DNA of 64,000 nucleotides from Thalassovita litoralis (GCF_900182725.1 NZ_FXTO01000015.1:20312-84311), one strand, 5' to 3'. Counted from the stretch's first letter, positions 54,176 through 63,150 are shown. Notes: generated by a model from the letters alone, not told the origin. Program-made: numbers and translations.

Positions 54176-55054
54176 CTACGGCTCCTTTAGAAGCCCAAGC
54201 AAATACCTGCCATACTCATTCTTGGCAAAGAGCTCTGCGCGCGCCTTCAACGCATCGCGTCCGATCCATCCCATATTAAAGGCGATCTCATCGGGGCTAC
54301 CGGTCTGAAGCCCCTGACGCTCTTCAAGCGTGCGGACAAAATTCCCGGCATCCAGCAAACTGCCATGCGTCCCAGTATCCAGCCATGCATAGCCCCGCCC
54401 CATCTGTCGGACAGTTAAAGCCCCCTCCTCCAGATAGCTTTCAAGTAATGATGTGATTTCCAGCTCCCCTCGCGCTGAAGGGGTGAGCTTCTTGGCCCGC
54501 GCAGGCGCACTTCCATCCAGAAGATAAAGTCCGGTTACGGCATAAGGAGAAGGGGGATACTCCGGTTTTTCGATGATCTGCGTCACCTGCCCCTCCGCAT
54601 CGAAGGCCACAACGCCGTATCGTTCCGGATCCGTGACATGATATCCGAAAACTGTTCCGCCCGTCTGCTGCGCATCGGCTTCCCACAAGAGTTCCGGTAA
54701 CCCATGTCCAAAGAAGATATTATCCCCCAAGACCATGGCACTGGGCGCTCCGGCCAGAAACTCCTCGGCTAGAATATAGGCCTGCGCCAAACCGTCGGGG
54801 CTGGGCTGCACGATATAAGTGAGTTGCAGACCCCATTGGCTCCCATCCCCCAAAAGACGTTGGAACTGCTCCTGATCCTGAGGGGTTGTGATGACTGCAA
54901 TCTCCCGAATACCCGTCAGCATCAGAACAGACAGCGGGTAATAGATCATCGGCTTGTTATAGAGTGGCAGAAGTTGCTTGGAGATGCCGAGCGTCACCGG
55001 GTACAAGCGCGTCCCCGACCCACCAGCCAATATGATCCCTTTGCGTTGCGTCAT
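54176..55054 (-). CDS. rmlA: Glucose-1-phosphate thymidylyltransferase
   Basis: 292 residues from ATG 55054 ([20 protein letters not shown]). GGSGTRLYPVTLGISKQLLP is the family active site; ALVLGDNIFFGHG (here MVLGDNIFFG) and AWLDTGTHGSLLDAG confirm RmlA. It forms dTDP-glucose, the first step of dTDP-rhamnose. Last gene of the coupled rmlCBDA run, overlapping the rmlD stop codon by 4 bases. Confidence 0.95.
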   Translation of the reverse strand: MTQRKGIILAGGSGTRLYPVTLGISKQLLPLYNKPMIYYPLSVLMLTGIREIAVITTPQDQEQFQRLLGDGSQWGLQLTYIVQPSPDGLAQAYILAEEFLAGAPSAMVLGDNIFFGHGLPELLWEADAQQTGGTVFGYHVTDPERYGVVAFDAEGQVTQIIEKPEYPPSPYAVTGLYLLDGSAPARAKKLTPSARGELEITSLLESYLEEGALTVRQMGRGYAWLDTGTHGSLLDAGNFVRTLEERQGLQTGSPDEIAFNMGWIGRDALKARAELFAKNEYGRYLLGLLKEP

Positions 55055-55899
55055 TTCGCATACCCCAACTCAGTCAGCACATCCCGCAACCCTGCACGCC
55101 AATCCGGCGCTCGAATCCCAAAATCCGCTGCAATCCGTGAGCAATCAAGTCGCGAATTGAGCGGACGTCTGGCAGCCGACAGATAGCTGCTGGAAGGGAT
55201 ACCCTTTACCTCTACCTGACGCCCGGCTTGCGCAAATGTTTCGCATGCGAAAGCTTTCCAACTCGTCCAGGGTTTGCCCGCATAATGATAGGTGCCACCC
55301 GGATGCCCATCACACAGGGCTTCCGCCATCTTCAGCAGCGTCGCCGCGATATCAGCTGCTGGTGTGGGTTTGCCGATCTGATCCTCAACAACATTCAAAA
55401 CTGACTCGGTTTCGGACAGGCGCAGCATGGTTTTAACGAAGTTGTTACGATGCGCAGAGAACACCCAGGATGTCCGCAGGATCGCATGCACACCACCTGC
55501 CGCCCGGACCCCCTCTTCGCCACGCAGCTTGGTTCGCCCATATACATTGATCGGGTTGACCGGGTCTTCTTCCCGCCACTGGCCATCTCCGGAGCCATCG
55601 AACACATAATCGGTCGAGATGTGCAGAAAGGGTATTTTATGAATGGCTGCAGTCTCGGCCATGATCCGTGGGGTCGTGCTATTGATCAGGGTTGCTACCG
55701 CCTCTTGGGACTCGGCATGATCCACAGCCGTATAGGCTGCCGCATTGATGATAACATCCGCATCTGTTGCATCGAGTACAGCCGCGCATATAGAGGGGTC
55801 TGTCAGGTCAACCAGGTCACGCCCTAAGGCGACGACCTTGGCTTGTCTTTGCAACTCAGTGGCAACTTGTCCGGTTTTGCCGAATACGAGGATTTTCAT
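55051..55899 (-). CDS. rmlD: dTDP-4-dehydrorhamnose reductase
   Basis: 282 residues from ATG 55899. [16 protein letters not shown] is the NADPH site; [26 protein letters not shown] and [14 protein letters not shown] (Y-x3-K) are RmlD motifs. It performs the last reduction to dTDP-L-rhamnose. Overlaps rmlB and rmlA by ATGA-type junctions, so the four enzymes are made together. The gene contains a candidate centromere palindrome at 55239-55252. Confidence 0.95.
   Translation of the reverse strand: MKILVFGKTGQVATELQRQAKVVALGRDLVDLTDPSICAAVLDATDADVIINAAAYTAVDHAESQEAVATLINSTTPRIMAETAAIHKIPFLHISTDYVFDGSGDGQWREEDPVNPINVYGRTKLRGEEGVRAAGGVHAILRTSWVFSAHRNNFVKTMLRLSETESVLNVVEDQIGKPTPAADIAATLLKMAEALCDGHPGGTYHYAGKPWTSWKAFACETFAQAGRQVEVKGIPSSSYLSAARRPLNSRLDCSRIAADFGIRAPDWRAGLRDVLTELGYAK
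55239..55252. promoter_or_regulatory. Candidate parS-like palindrome (inside rmlD)
   Basis: TTTCGCATGCGAAA is a perfect 14-base palindrome; compared with the other two copies the outermost left base is G instead of C. Confidence 0.45.
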
Positions 55900-56948
55900 G
55901 CGGTTCTAACCCCTAAACGCTCCCCAACGCCCTGCCGTTTCTGCAAAGGGCGCCACCAGCTTTCGTTTTCAAGATACCATTGCACCGTGAGGCGCAGCCC
56001 CTCTTCAACTGAAACCGAGGGGCGCCACCCCAGTTCTTTACGAATACGGGCTGGATCGATTGCATATCGCGCATCATGTCCGGGCCGATCCGGCACGAAT
56101 GTAATCAAATCGGTATACGTGCCAACGGACCGGGGCTGGAGCTCATCCAAGATGGCACAAATGGTCCGAACCAACTCCAGATTACTGCGCTCGTTTTCAC
56201 CGCCAATATTATAGGAGCGCCCGACCCTGCCCTTCTCCAGCACAGTCAAGAGCGCATCGGCATGATCCTCAACATACAGCCAATCGCGGATATTGGAGCC
56301 ATCGCCATAGATTGGTAGCGGCTTTCCCGCCAAAGCATTGAGGATAATGACCGGGATCAGTTTCTCAGGGAAATGATACGGGCCGTAATTGTTGGAACAG
56401 TTACTCAGCAAGACTGGCAAGCCATAGGTTTCGTGCCAAGCACGTACCAAATGGTCGGAAGAAGCTTTTGATGCAGAATACGGGCTTCTCGGGTCGTAAG
56501 GTGTGTCCTCGGTGAACTTGATCGATGGGTCCTCTGGCAAAGACCCGAACACCTCATCTGTCGAAATATGATGGAACCGAAACCCGCCTGGCCTCCCCTG
56601 ATGCTCCCAGAGGCCCCGTGCCGCTTGCAACAGATGATATGTCCCGATCACGTTGGTCTCGATAAACACACCAGGCCCGTCGATAGAGCGATCCACATGG
56701 GACTCTGCCGCCAGGTGCATAATCACATCTGGCGCATGCCGTCTGATGCAATCCTCAACCGCCTCTGCATCACGGATATCAATCTGCTCAAACTGATATC
56801 TCGGATGTTCAGAAACAGCTGCGACATTTTCCAGACAGGCAGCATAGGTCAGCGCATCAAGATTAATGACGTCATGACCTGCCGCCACAGCCTGCCGCAC
56901 CACAGCAGAACCGATAAACCCTGCCCCTCCAGTCACAAGCAGCTTCAT
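55896..56948 (-). CDS. rmlB: dTDP-glucose 4,6-dehydratase
   Basis: 350 residues from ATG 56948 ([20 protein letters not shown]), which overlaps the rmlC stop; a longer upstream frame exists but is not family-like. [30 protein letters not shown] and [18 protein letters not shown] are RmlB signatures. It makes dTDP-4-keto-6-deoxyglucose. Confidence 0.95.
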   Translation of the reverse strand: MKLLVTGGAGFIGSAVVRQAVAAGHDVINLDALTYAACLENVAAVSEHPRYQFEQIDIRDAEAVEDCIRRHAPDVIMHLAAESHVDRSIDGPGVFIETNVIGTYHLLQAARGLWEHQGRPGGFRFHHISTDEVFGSLPEDPSIKFTEDTPYDPRSPYSASKASSDHLVRAWHETYGLPVLLSNCSNNYGPYHFPEKLIPVIILNALAGKPLPIYGDGSNIRDWLYVEDHADALLTVLEKGRVGRSYNIGGENERSNLELVRTICAILDELQPRSVGTYTDLITFVPDRPGHDARYAIDPARIRKELGWRPSVSVEEGLRLTVQWYLENESWWRPLQKRQGVGERLGVRTA

Positions 56949-57514
56949 AGCTGAGCCTCGTAGATGAAAGGCGAAGAACACTCAGCCAAGGTTGGCGCGG
57001 TTCGGTCTTTTTCTGACAAAACAGCAAGCTCAGGTAAGATCCCCCAATCAACCCCGATCTCCGGGTCATCAAACCGTACAGACCGATCACAGTCAGGCGC
57101 GTAGTAATCCGAACATTTATAGATGATCTCCGTGTTTGCCTCGCGCGTGACGAACCCATGGAGGAACCCTTCAGGGATCAACAACTGCTTTCCATTCTGA
57201 GCAGACAACTCGACGCCGATCCAATGCCCATAGCTTGGTGAGCCCTTACGAATATCAACGGCAACATCATACAGACACCCACGACCACATCGTACAAGCT
57301 TGGCCTGAGCATGCGGCGGCGTCTGGAAATGCAGCCCCCGCACAGTTCCTGCCTGCACGGACAAAGAGTGGTTATCCTGTACAAACTCAACAGCGAGACC
57401 AGCGGCTTCCATACGCTTGCGATTCCAGCTTTCAGAGAAGAAGCCCCGCTCATCCCCGAAACGGGCAGGCGTCAGGATCAACACCCCCTCAAGAACAGTC
57501 TGCTCGATTTTCAT
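56945..57514 (-). CDS. rmlC: dTDP-4-dehydrorhamnose 3,5-epimerase
   Basis: 189 residues from ATG 57514 (GGGGGG upstream; an ATG directly before it, 57517, is equally usable). Cupin fold with [32 protein letters not shown] and [15 protein letters not shown], and [10 protein letters not shown], all as in RmlC. First gene of the rhamnose operon, beginning 20 bases after the repA stop codon, so it may be transcribed from the repA promoter. Confidence 0.95.
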   Translation of the reverse strand: MKIEQTVLEGVLILTPARFGDERGFFSESWNRKRMEAAGLAVEFVQDNHSLSVQAGTVRGLHFQTPPHAQAKLVRCGRGCLYDVAVDIRKGSPSYGHWIGVELSAQNGKQLLIPEGFLHGFVTREANTEIIYKCSDYYAPDCDRSVRFDDPEIGVDWGILPELAVLSEKDRTAPTLAECSSPFIYEAQL

Positions 57515-57534
57515 CATCCGCCCCCCAACATCAC

Positions 57535-58527
57535 TCACTCGCGTTTGACCAGCCAACCCTCAAATGCCTTGTCTGGTGAGTGTAACCGAATAGCCCCGCG
57601 CTGACGCCAATGCTCCAGCCACTCCGCCTGTAGCGCATAAACGTCGACACCTGGACGTTCTTGACGCACTTGGTCCAAAATTTCTTGCGACAAAACAGGC
57701 TCCGTTCCCGCCGCGACCACCACATCCCGCCGTACAAATCGGATCAAATCCCCGGGTTCTTCTTGCATCTCATAATCAGGCAAGACATCTGCAGCGATCA
57801 TGTCCCGGAGCATCTTGCGAAACACTCGCCTAGGGCTTGAGGAACCAGACTTCTTGAGGAGGGTTTCGACCGAGACCACCCATTCTGCCTGACGCCCACA
57901 ATGCTTTCGGGCTAGCTCGTACACACGCCGCTCCAAAGGCTTTCGCAAGCGAAAGTAATCCCGTGAGAGTGTCAGCACAGATTTGGACAGCACCGCCCGG
58001 AACAACCACTCAGACAGCGTCACGGCAACCGAGATCATACGTCCTCCCCGAGTCTTACGCACGATCTGCCAACTTTCGATCAGCCCGAAACCTGTTGTGA
58101 CTTCCTGACCACCAGTCTCGTAATTCGTTGTGATCCGGGTTCCCGCCAGCCGCTCCAACGCATCCCTCAGCCTTTTATACCCATCGCCCGATGTTTCACG
58201 GTTTGTCGCAACGAGCAAATCATAGGCTTTGAACTGAAGCTTGCGCGTAATGGTCCGCCCCGCATTGAGCGCCGCCATCAACTGGCTGATGCAATAAATC
58301 AGAACATCCTTATCGTGTATTGTCGCCAGACCCCGCATCGAAGGGATCACTTGAATGCCCACCCCGTTATGCTCGTAAGACAACATACGCCGATCCGGTC
58401 GGGTCGACAGGGTGAACATCGGATGCTCCATAGAACCCATGTCATCCTTAGGTGCGGCATCAAAAATATCGCACACAAAGAAATCTGCCGTGGGGTGATG
58501 GTCAGGCAAAAGCCCACCTACTGTCAT
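57535..58527 (-). CDS. repA: Plasmid replication initiator RepA (RPA family)
   Basis: 330 residues from ATG 58527. DKDVLIYCISQLMAALNAGR, DLLVATNRETSGDGYKRL, RITTNYETGGQ and LSRDYFRLRKPLERRVYELARKH fit the alphaproteobacterial replication initiator A (RPA) family, with paired winged-helix domains that bind iterons. The iteron array lies directly upstream and parAB is divergent, the usual plan of RepA-type roseobacter plasmids. Its 3' part contains a 16-bp palindrome of the candidate centromere type at 57940-57955. Confidence 0.9.
   Translation of the reverse strand: MTVGGLLPDHHPTADFFVCDIFDAAPKDDMGSMEHPMFTLSTRPDRRMLSYEHNGVGIQVIPSMRGLATIHDKDVLIYCISQLMAALNAGRTITRKLQFKAYDLLVATNRETSGDGYKRLRDALERLAGTRITTNYETGGQEVTTGFGLIESWQIVRKTRGGRMISVAVTLSEWLFRAVLSKSVLTLSRDYFRLRKPLERRVYELARKHCGRQAEWVVSVETLLKKSGSSSPRRVFRKMLRDMIAADVLPDYEMQEEPGDLIRFVRRDVVVAAGTEPVLSQEILDQVRQERPGVDVYALQAEWLEHWRQRGAIRLHSPDKAFEGWLVKRE
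57940..57955. promoter_or_regulatory. Candidate parS-like palindrome (inside repA)
   Basis: CTTTCGC-AA-GCGAAAG, 7-base perfect arms. The same arms recur behind parB at 61514-61529 with GT in the centre, and nearly so in rmlD at 55239. See the parS finding. Confidence 0.55.
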
Positions 58528-58589
58528 GGCCTGTCCTGTCCCGCTTCCAGGCCCGGGTTGTTCCCAAATCCTCAGAGGCGAATCTGCTT

Positions 58590-58717
58590 CGTGGTTTCAA
58601 TTACACTGAGCATAAAGTTATCCACAGGCCACGTCCAGAAACCACACAGTCTGTGACGTGGTTTCGGATTCACTCCAGCGTGGTTTCAGAGTCACTTTAA
58701 CGTGGTTTCAGATTCAC
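58590..58717 (+). repeat. Iteron array, period 22 bp
   Basis: CGTGGTTTC-x-GATTCAC-type copies start at 58657, 58679 and 58701, exactly 22 bases apart, with a diverged copy at 58590 and an inverted GAAACCAC at 58637-58644. Consensus CGTGGTTTCAGATTCAC. Spacing of two helical turns puts RepA on one face of the DNA. Confidence 0.85.
58618..58626. promoter_or_regulatory. Perfect DnaA box
   Basis: TTATCCACA matches the consensus DnaA box exactly and sits inside the iteron region, so host DnaA probably takes part in opening this origin. Confidence 0.8.
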
Positions 58718-58982
58718 CTTAGAGGACAAAATCTGCTTCAACTCATTCGAAATAAAGCCAGAATTTTTAGGGTTATGATCCCTTAACTATATATAACATA
58801 AAAATAACTAGAAATCAGATCTGGTTCGATACCATGATGTCAAAACCTTTTGATTAAAGTCACCCATAAAGCATTGAAAAAGCTTACTTAATAACAACAC
58901 CTCCAGCAATGTGACGAAATATCATTGATGTAATCACTTTTTGATAATATCGTATAAAAAGCGATACATCAGAGGTACTGAC

Positions 58983-60377
58983 ATGGCGAATGACGGGTTC
59001 GAGCTACCGCCCTATTTCAACATCAATCCAGATACAGCGAGAACAGAGCTGGGAAAATCCGTGAGTGCTGAAGGCTTCGCGCGGATCGCCGAACGGTGCC
59101 GGCAAGGGCGAGAAGATCTCGCAAGTCGAGGGCTCAGTGAGGAGGGTTCGAAAGAACTACGCAGGTTTTCAACTTGGGAAATCACCCGCTATCTGATCCC
59201 AGTTGCTCAAGCCCACTTTCGGCGTGTCTTGCGCCAGAACCCCAAGCTTCCCCAAGGTACATCCGAAACCGAAGGAGGGGCCAAATGGTTCACAATGGAG
59301 GAAGTCCTCATATTGCGAGCGCATTTCGCTGCGGAAGGTTCAAAGGCAAAAGAATACCGCCCCTACCGCCCAGAAGGACTACCAGCGAAACTGGTCGCGG
59401 TTGCAAACTTCAAAGGCGGTGTTGGTAAAACTTCAACGGCAGCCCATCTGGCGATGTCGGCTGCGCTGGACGGGTATCGCGTACTTGTAATTGATCTCGA
59501 CAGCCAAGGATCGATGACCTCTATCTTCAATGGCCGCGTTGAGGATGAATGGCAAACAGTCTTCCCGCTTTTGGCACGCCACTATGCAACATCCCTACAA
59601 GCTGAAAACCGTTCCCGACTTGAAAGAGGCGACGATCCCAAACCCATCGATGATACGCTCGTCGAAGCCCTGAAGGTCAAAGCGCCGGACCTGGTTCAGA
59701 AGACTCATTGGCCAAATATCGATCTGATTGGTGCCCAGCTGAACCTGTATTGGGCTGAGTTTCAAATCCCAGTCTGGCGCATGCAGGGCCGAGGATGGAA
59801 GCTTTGGGATGCATTGACAGAAACACTGGAACAGGACGGTATGCTGGAGGCATATGACCTGATCTTTATAGATACCCCTCCTGCCCTTGGCTACCTGACG
59901 ATCAATGGATTGGCTGCAGCAGATATTTTACTGGTCCCCCTCGGCGCCTCGTTCCTAGAATTCGATTCAACAGGCCGGTTCTTTGATATGCTGCACTCAA
60001 CTTTCGCAAGCATCGAGGAAGGCGAGAACATGGCAGCCCGCGCTTTGGGGCAACCCGAACTCAGCTTTGAGTGGGATGCTGTCCGTGCTGTCATCACGCG
60101 GTTTGACGCGTCGCAACAGGCCGAGCTCGCTGCATTGATGCAGGCTTATTTCGGTGAAACCTTGTCCCCTCATCGTCAGGACTTCACAGCATTGATCGGC
60201 CAGGCTGGGGAGCAAGCCATGGGAATTTACGAAGCCGATTATCGGGACTTCAATCGTGAAACCTATGTGCGTGGGCGCGCCACATTTGACCAGACCTACG
60301 CAGCTTTCAAACGGTTGCTCTTGGGAATTTGGCGCCGTGAAGAACTGGAACGTGAAGATATGGCTGAAGCGGTATAA
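58983..60377 (+). CDS. parA: Plasmid partition ATPase
   Basis: 464 residues from ATG 58983 (AGAGG nine bases upstream). A long N-terminal DNA-binding region is followed by the deviant Walker A AVANFKGGVGKTSTAAHLA (about 140), VLVIDLDSQGSM (A') and FIDTPPALG (Walker B). Type Ia ParA: moves ParB-bound plasmid copies over the nucleoid and usually represses its own promoter. Divergent from repA across the origin; parB follows 59 bases downstream. Confidence 0.94.
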   Translation: MANDGFELPPYFNINPDTARTELGKSVSAEGFARIAERCRQGREDLASRGLSEEGSKELRRFSTWEITRYLIPVAQAHFRRVLRQNPKLPQGTSETEGGAKWFTMEEVLILRAHFAAEGSKAKEYRPYRPEGLPAKLVAVANFKGGVGKTSTAAHLAMSAALDGYRVLVIDLDSQGSMTSIFNGRVEDEWQTVFPLLARHYATSLQAENRSRLERGDDPKPIDDTLVEALKVKAPDLVQKTHWPNIDLIGAQLNLYWAEFQIPVWRMQGRGWKLWDALTETLEQDGMLEAYDLIFIDTPPALGYLTINGLAAADILLVPLGASFLEFDSTGRFFDMLHSTFASIEEGENMAARALGQPELSFEWDAVRAVITRFDASQQAELAALMQAYFGETLSPHRQDFTALIGQAGEQAMGIYEADYRDFNRETYVRGRATFDQTYAAFKRLLLGIWRREELEREDMAEAV

Positions 60378-60436
60378 AACTGCCCCGAGCGGCACAATCG
60401 GTGGAATGATGCCGGAGCTGAAACGAGGAACAGTAA

Positions 60437-61492
60437 ATGGCTAAACGTAAGCGTCTGACGCCCCCCCGGCCCGATTTTTTTTCCGCAAGCTACTCTGAGG
60501 ATGCAACTATTCCCAGTGTCCAGAATGCGCCGGGCCGTGTTCCGATCGCCCAAGTCGCTGGGGATGCCGCGCTGACAGCAGCCTTTGAGAAAGTACAAGA
60601 AGAGCTACAGGCTGCGCAAAGAGAAGGACGAATGATCCTTTCATTGCCGCTGGACGCGATTCAGGAAAACCACCTTATCCGGGATCGTCTGGTTTGCGCA
60701 GAGGAAGAAATGGCGGGGCTGAAGGAGAGTCTACGCAGCAGAGGACAGCAAACGCCGATTGAGGTTATGGACCTTGGTCGAGACAAATACGGTCTGATTT
60801 CTGGCTGGCGACGTCTGAATGCACTTAAAGAGCTCCTTAAGGAAACCGGTGAAACCGAGCGTTTCGGGACGGTTCAGGCCCTACTTCGTGTCCCACAAGA
60901 TCGTTCTGCGGCTTATGTCGCGATGGTCGAGGAAAATGAAGTTCGGGCAGATTTGTCCTTTTATGAACGCGCACGGATTGTCGTTCAGGCTGTGGGATCA
61001 GGGGTGTTCGACACAGAAAAGCTGGCCTTGCAGCGCCTGTTTGCATCAGCCTCGTTTTCCAGACGATCAAAGATCAAATCCTTTATACCACTTGTGGAAA
61101 GACTGGATGGCGTATTGCGTTACCCTTCCCAGATTCCGGAGCGCCTCGGCTTGGCGCTTTCGAAGGCAATCGCTGAAGATCAGATTTTTTTCCGGGATAT
61201 CTATCACGGGTTATCCCGGAAGGCTTACATCTCAGCGGAGGACGAACGAGCATTTCTTGAAGAAATGCTTGCAAAGCAGATCAGGGTGAAGGATGCAAAA
61301 CTCAAACCGAAAGTCTCTAAACCAAAGGATAGAGACGATATTGAGCCAGTGCGCTTCATGATGACATCCCCCGTCGAGATTGCACAAGACATCCAACTTA
61401 CTGTTGGCCAAGGGCAAGCGGTTCTGTCTGGCCCAGGGGTTACGCCGGAGCTGCTTCAGGATCTGACAGATTGGATCAAAACCCGCACCTAG
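60437..61492 (+). CDS. parB: Plasmid partition protein ParB
   Basis: 351 residues from ATG 60437. An N-terminal basic tail with a possible ParA-contact segment, then the ParB/Srx nuclease-like domain (LPLDAIQENHLIRDR, EEMAGLKESLRSRGQQTPIEV, YGLISGWRRLNALKEL), the box EENEVRADLSFYERARI, and a central HTH (about 185-230). It loads on parS and CTP-dependently spreads. A palindrome lies 17 bases behind its stop. Confidence 0.92.
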   Translation: MAKRKRLTPPRPDFFSASYSEDATIPSVQNAPGRVPIAQVAGDAALTAAFEKVQEELQAAQREGRMILSLPLDAIQENHLIRDRLVCAEEEMAGLKESLRSRGQQTPIEVMDLGRDKYGLISGWRRLNALKELLKETGETERFGTVQALLRVPQDRSAAYVAMVEENEVRADLSFYERARIVVQAVGSGVFDTEKLALQRLFASASFSRRSKIKSFIPLVERLDGVLRYPSQIPERLGLALSKAIAEDQIFFRDIYHGLSRKAYISAEDERAFLEEMLAKQIRVKDAKLKPKVSKPKDRDDIEPVRFMMTSPVEIAQDIQLTVGQGQAVLSGPGVTPELLQDLTDWIKTRT

Positions 61493-61509
61493 ACTCTATT
61501 TCTGATGCG

Positions 61510-61533
61510 AAACCTTTCGCGTGCGAAAGGTTT
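61510..61533. promoter_or_regulatory. Candidate parS-like palindrome behind parB (or terminator stem)
   Basis: AAACCTTTCG-CGTG-CGAAAGGTTT, 10-base perfect arms. The core CTTTCGC-GT-GCGAAAG (61514-61529) repeats the arms of the repA copy. No T-run follows, which favours a binding site over a terminator. Confidence 0.6.
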
Positions 61534-61549
61534 GTGAGAGACACCGGCC

Positions 61550-61876
61550 ATGGTTGTTGCTGAAATCCAGATTACCCTCGTTGAGGTTGTTCCAACAGTT
61601 ACCCGCATTGTGCGTGTGCCTGTGGGGATGCGCTTGGACCGGGTGCATAAAGTCCTGCAAGTTGCGATGGGCTGGGCCGATACCCGTGGTGTCACCCAGG
61701 TGGTCTTCAAACCCGACTGGAAGAGCCAGGGCAAAGCCGCTCCCTTCAAACGCAACGACAAGATGCTCGAAACCATGCCGCAAGGTCTGATCGCCACCCC
61801 CGGATCGGGCATCACCGAGAACATCGTCGACAAGGCCCGCAAGCTCGGGATCCGCATCAAGAGGATCGGGGCTTAG
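61550..61876 (+). pseudogene. Chimera: pRiA4b ORF-3 N-terminus with DUF2493 C-terminus
   Basis: 108 codons from ATG 61550. The first 45, IQITLVEVVPTVTRIVRVPV and VLQVAMGWADT, are the start of a pRiA4b ORF-3 family protein; the rest, FKPDWKSQGKAAPFKRNDKM and IATPGSGITENIVDKARKLG, is the end of a DUF2493 (SLOG-like) protein. The frame is kept across the join near 61680-61690. Both domains are incomplete, so function is unlikely unless the fusion gained a new one. Confidence 0.75.
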
Positions 61877-61884
61877 GTCCCGGT

Positions 61885-62178
61885 TCATACTCCGCGCAAA
61901 AGATCCTGCACAACGGAAGGTTTCTTGGCGATCAAGGCCAGAAGAACTTGTGCTGGGCCGGTCGGGTGTCGGCGCCCATGTTCCCAGTTCAGAAGCGTGC
62001 CCTTCGCGACGCCAATGCTCTTGGCAAATTCCGCCTGGGACAGGCCCGTCCGTTGCCGGACTTCGGCGACATCGACTTCCACCACGGAAACTTCATGGAC
62101 CTTCGCGCCGGCCAAGTCGCCATCTGCGAAGGCCAGCGCCTCTTCCAGCCCCTTGGAGATGGATTCGAATGCACTCAT
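61885..62178 (-). CDS. XRE antitoxin of a HigBA/NadS-type pair
   Basis: 97 residues from ATG 62178, overlapping the upstream toxin stop (ATGA). The second half is an HTH_XRE domain (RTGLSQAEFAKSIGVAKGTLLNWEHGRRHPTGPAQVLL in two pieces). The order toxin-then-antitoxin is that of HigBA. The protein would neutralise the toxin and repress the pair's promoter. Confidence 0.85.
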   Translation of the reverse strand: MSAFESISKGLEEALAFADGDLAGAKVHEVSVVEVDVAEVRQRTGLSQAEFAKSIGVAKGTLLNWEHGRRHPTGPAQVLLALIAKKPSVVQDLLRGV

Positions 62179-62516
62179 GTTGCGTCTCCATATTTCGCGA
62201 CAAGCGCCTTGCTCATCTCTACTGCTGCGGCCTGTTCGGTTTTCGACAGGTTAGCTTTCTCATTCTTGGCGAAGACCGTGATCAGGAAGATCGGCATATG
62301 GGTCCCGCCAAAGACATACACCGTCCTGAAGCCGCCGCTCTTGCCGCCCCCTTCTCTCGGGATGCGGACCTTGCGCAATCCGCCACGAAGAGAGATGCCC
62401 GCTTCCGGATTGGCGGCAATGAAGCTGATAGCGGCCTCCCGCTCCTGGTCCGACATGATTGCCTTGGCGCGCCTCTGGAATTCGGGCAGTTCGACCACTG
62501 TTTGCAATCGTGTCAT
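62175..62516 (-). CDS. RelE/HigB-type toxin
   Basis: 113 residues from ATG 62516 (an ATG at 62528 lies within the likely -10 box and is unlikely). LRGGLRKVRIPREGGGKSGGFRTVY and IFLITVFAKNEKANLSKTE are the core of HigB/RelE mRNA interferases that cut ribosome-bound mRNA. Its frame continues upstream but only as the antisense of a repC remnant. With the coupled antitoxin it likely stabilises the plasmid. Confidence 0.85.
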   Translation of the reverse strand: MTRLQTVVELPEFQRRAKAIMSDQEREAAISFIAANPEAGISLRGGLRKVRIPREGGGKSGGFRTVYVFGGTHMPIFLITVFAKNEKANLSKTEQAAAVEMSKALVAKYGDAT

Positions 62517-62525
62517 CTTCAGTCC

Positions 62526-62554
62526 CATATAGGTTTCGGCGGCGTATGTGTCAA
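62526..62554 (-). promoter_or_regulatory. Promoter of the HigBA-like pair
   Basis: On the minus strand TTGACA (62549-62554) and TATATG (62526-62531) are spaced by exactly 17 bases. Transcription would start close to the toxin ATG at 62516, so the leader is very short or absent. Confidence 0.6.
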
Positions 62555-62588
62555 TGACGTATAGTCTGCGCATCCGAAGCGCAAGACG

Positions 62589-62810
62589 ACAACTGACGCC
62601 ATCGTCTGCCGTGGCACCTGGAACGTGGCGCAGGAGCGCTTGGGCAAACAGGTGGCGCCAGCGGCGCTGGCGTTGGTTTTCGAGAAACATTGTGCAGGCG
62701 AGGTTTCCTCGCCGGGCGGCTATCTGCGCGGCATGGTCGAGAAGGCCGGGGCAGGGGAGCTGCATCTCGAGCGTAGCTTCTATGGCAGGCTGAGCGGACA
62801 GGCGGCGTAA
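62589..62810 (+). pseudogene. RepC C-terminal remnant
   Basis: A plus-strand frame ending QERLGKQVAPAALALVFEKH, SPGGYLRGMVEKAGAGELHL and RSFYGRL matches the end of RepC, the initiator of RepABC plasmids. The preceding 300 residues are missing. It is evidence that a RepABC replicon was once joined to this plasmid. Confidence 0.75.
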
Positions 62811-62834
62811 GACGGCGATCCTGTCTTGAGTGCG

Positions 62835-62851
62835 GTGCTACTAAGTGCTAC
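62835..62851. promoter_or_regulatory. Direct repeat before parD
   Basis: GTGCTAC occurs at 62835 and 62845, a 10-base period (one helical turn), 24 bases before the antitoxin start. Such repeats are typical operators of RHH antitoxins. Confidence 0.35.
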
Positions 62852-62874
62852 CGTGGTGTCAAAGGAGGACTGGC

Positions 62875-63150
62875 ATGACTGTGAAATCATCGATCTCTTT
62901 GTCCGACCCGCAAGATCGGTTTGCCCGTGGCCTCGTTGAATCCGGGCAATATGCCAGCCTGAGTTCCGTCCTTCAGCATGGGCTTGATTTGCTTCGGCAA
63001 AAGACCGAGGCCGAGGAATTGGAACTGGCTGCGTTGCGGCAACTCGTCGACCGGCGCGTGTCGGGACCAAGGATTTCGTCTGCAGACATGGATACCCGGA
63101 TCGAACAGATGATTGCGCGCAAACAGCAGTCGGGCGATGTGGGATCTTGA
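62875..63150 (+). CDS. parD: ParD-type antitoxin
   Basis: 91 residues from ATG 62875 (AAAGGAGGA upstream). Ribbon-helix-helix SISLSDPQDRFARGLVESGQYASLSSVLQHGLDLL as in ParD, followed by an acidic helical tail that wraps the toxin. It overlaps the parE start by 14 bases. Confidence 0.88.
   Translation: MTVKSSISLSDPQDRFARGLVESGQYASLSSVLQHGLDLLRQKTEAEELELAALRQLVDRRVSGPRISSADMDTRIEQMIARKQQSGDVGS

Larger units (their letters stand above)
58528..58982. other. Replication origin (oriV) between repA and parA
   Basis: 455 bases without genes. Right of repA comes a perfect DnaA box TTATCCACA (58618-58626), an iteron array (58590-58717), then an AT-rich stretch from about 58735 to 58965 suited to strand opening, and an inverted repeat TATCG/CGATA (58948-58966) just before the parA start, a possible ParA operator. 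This is the layout of an iteron-controlled origin. Confidence 0.8.
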
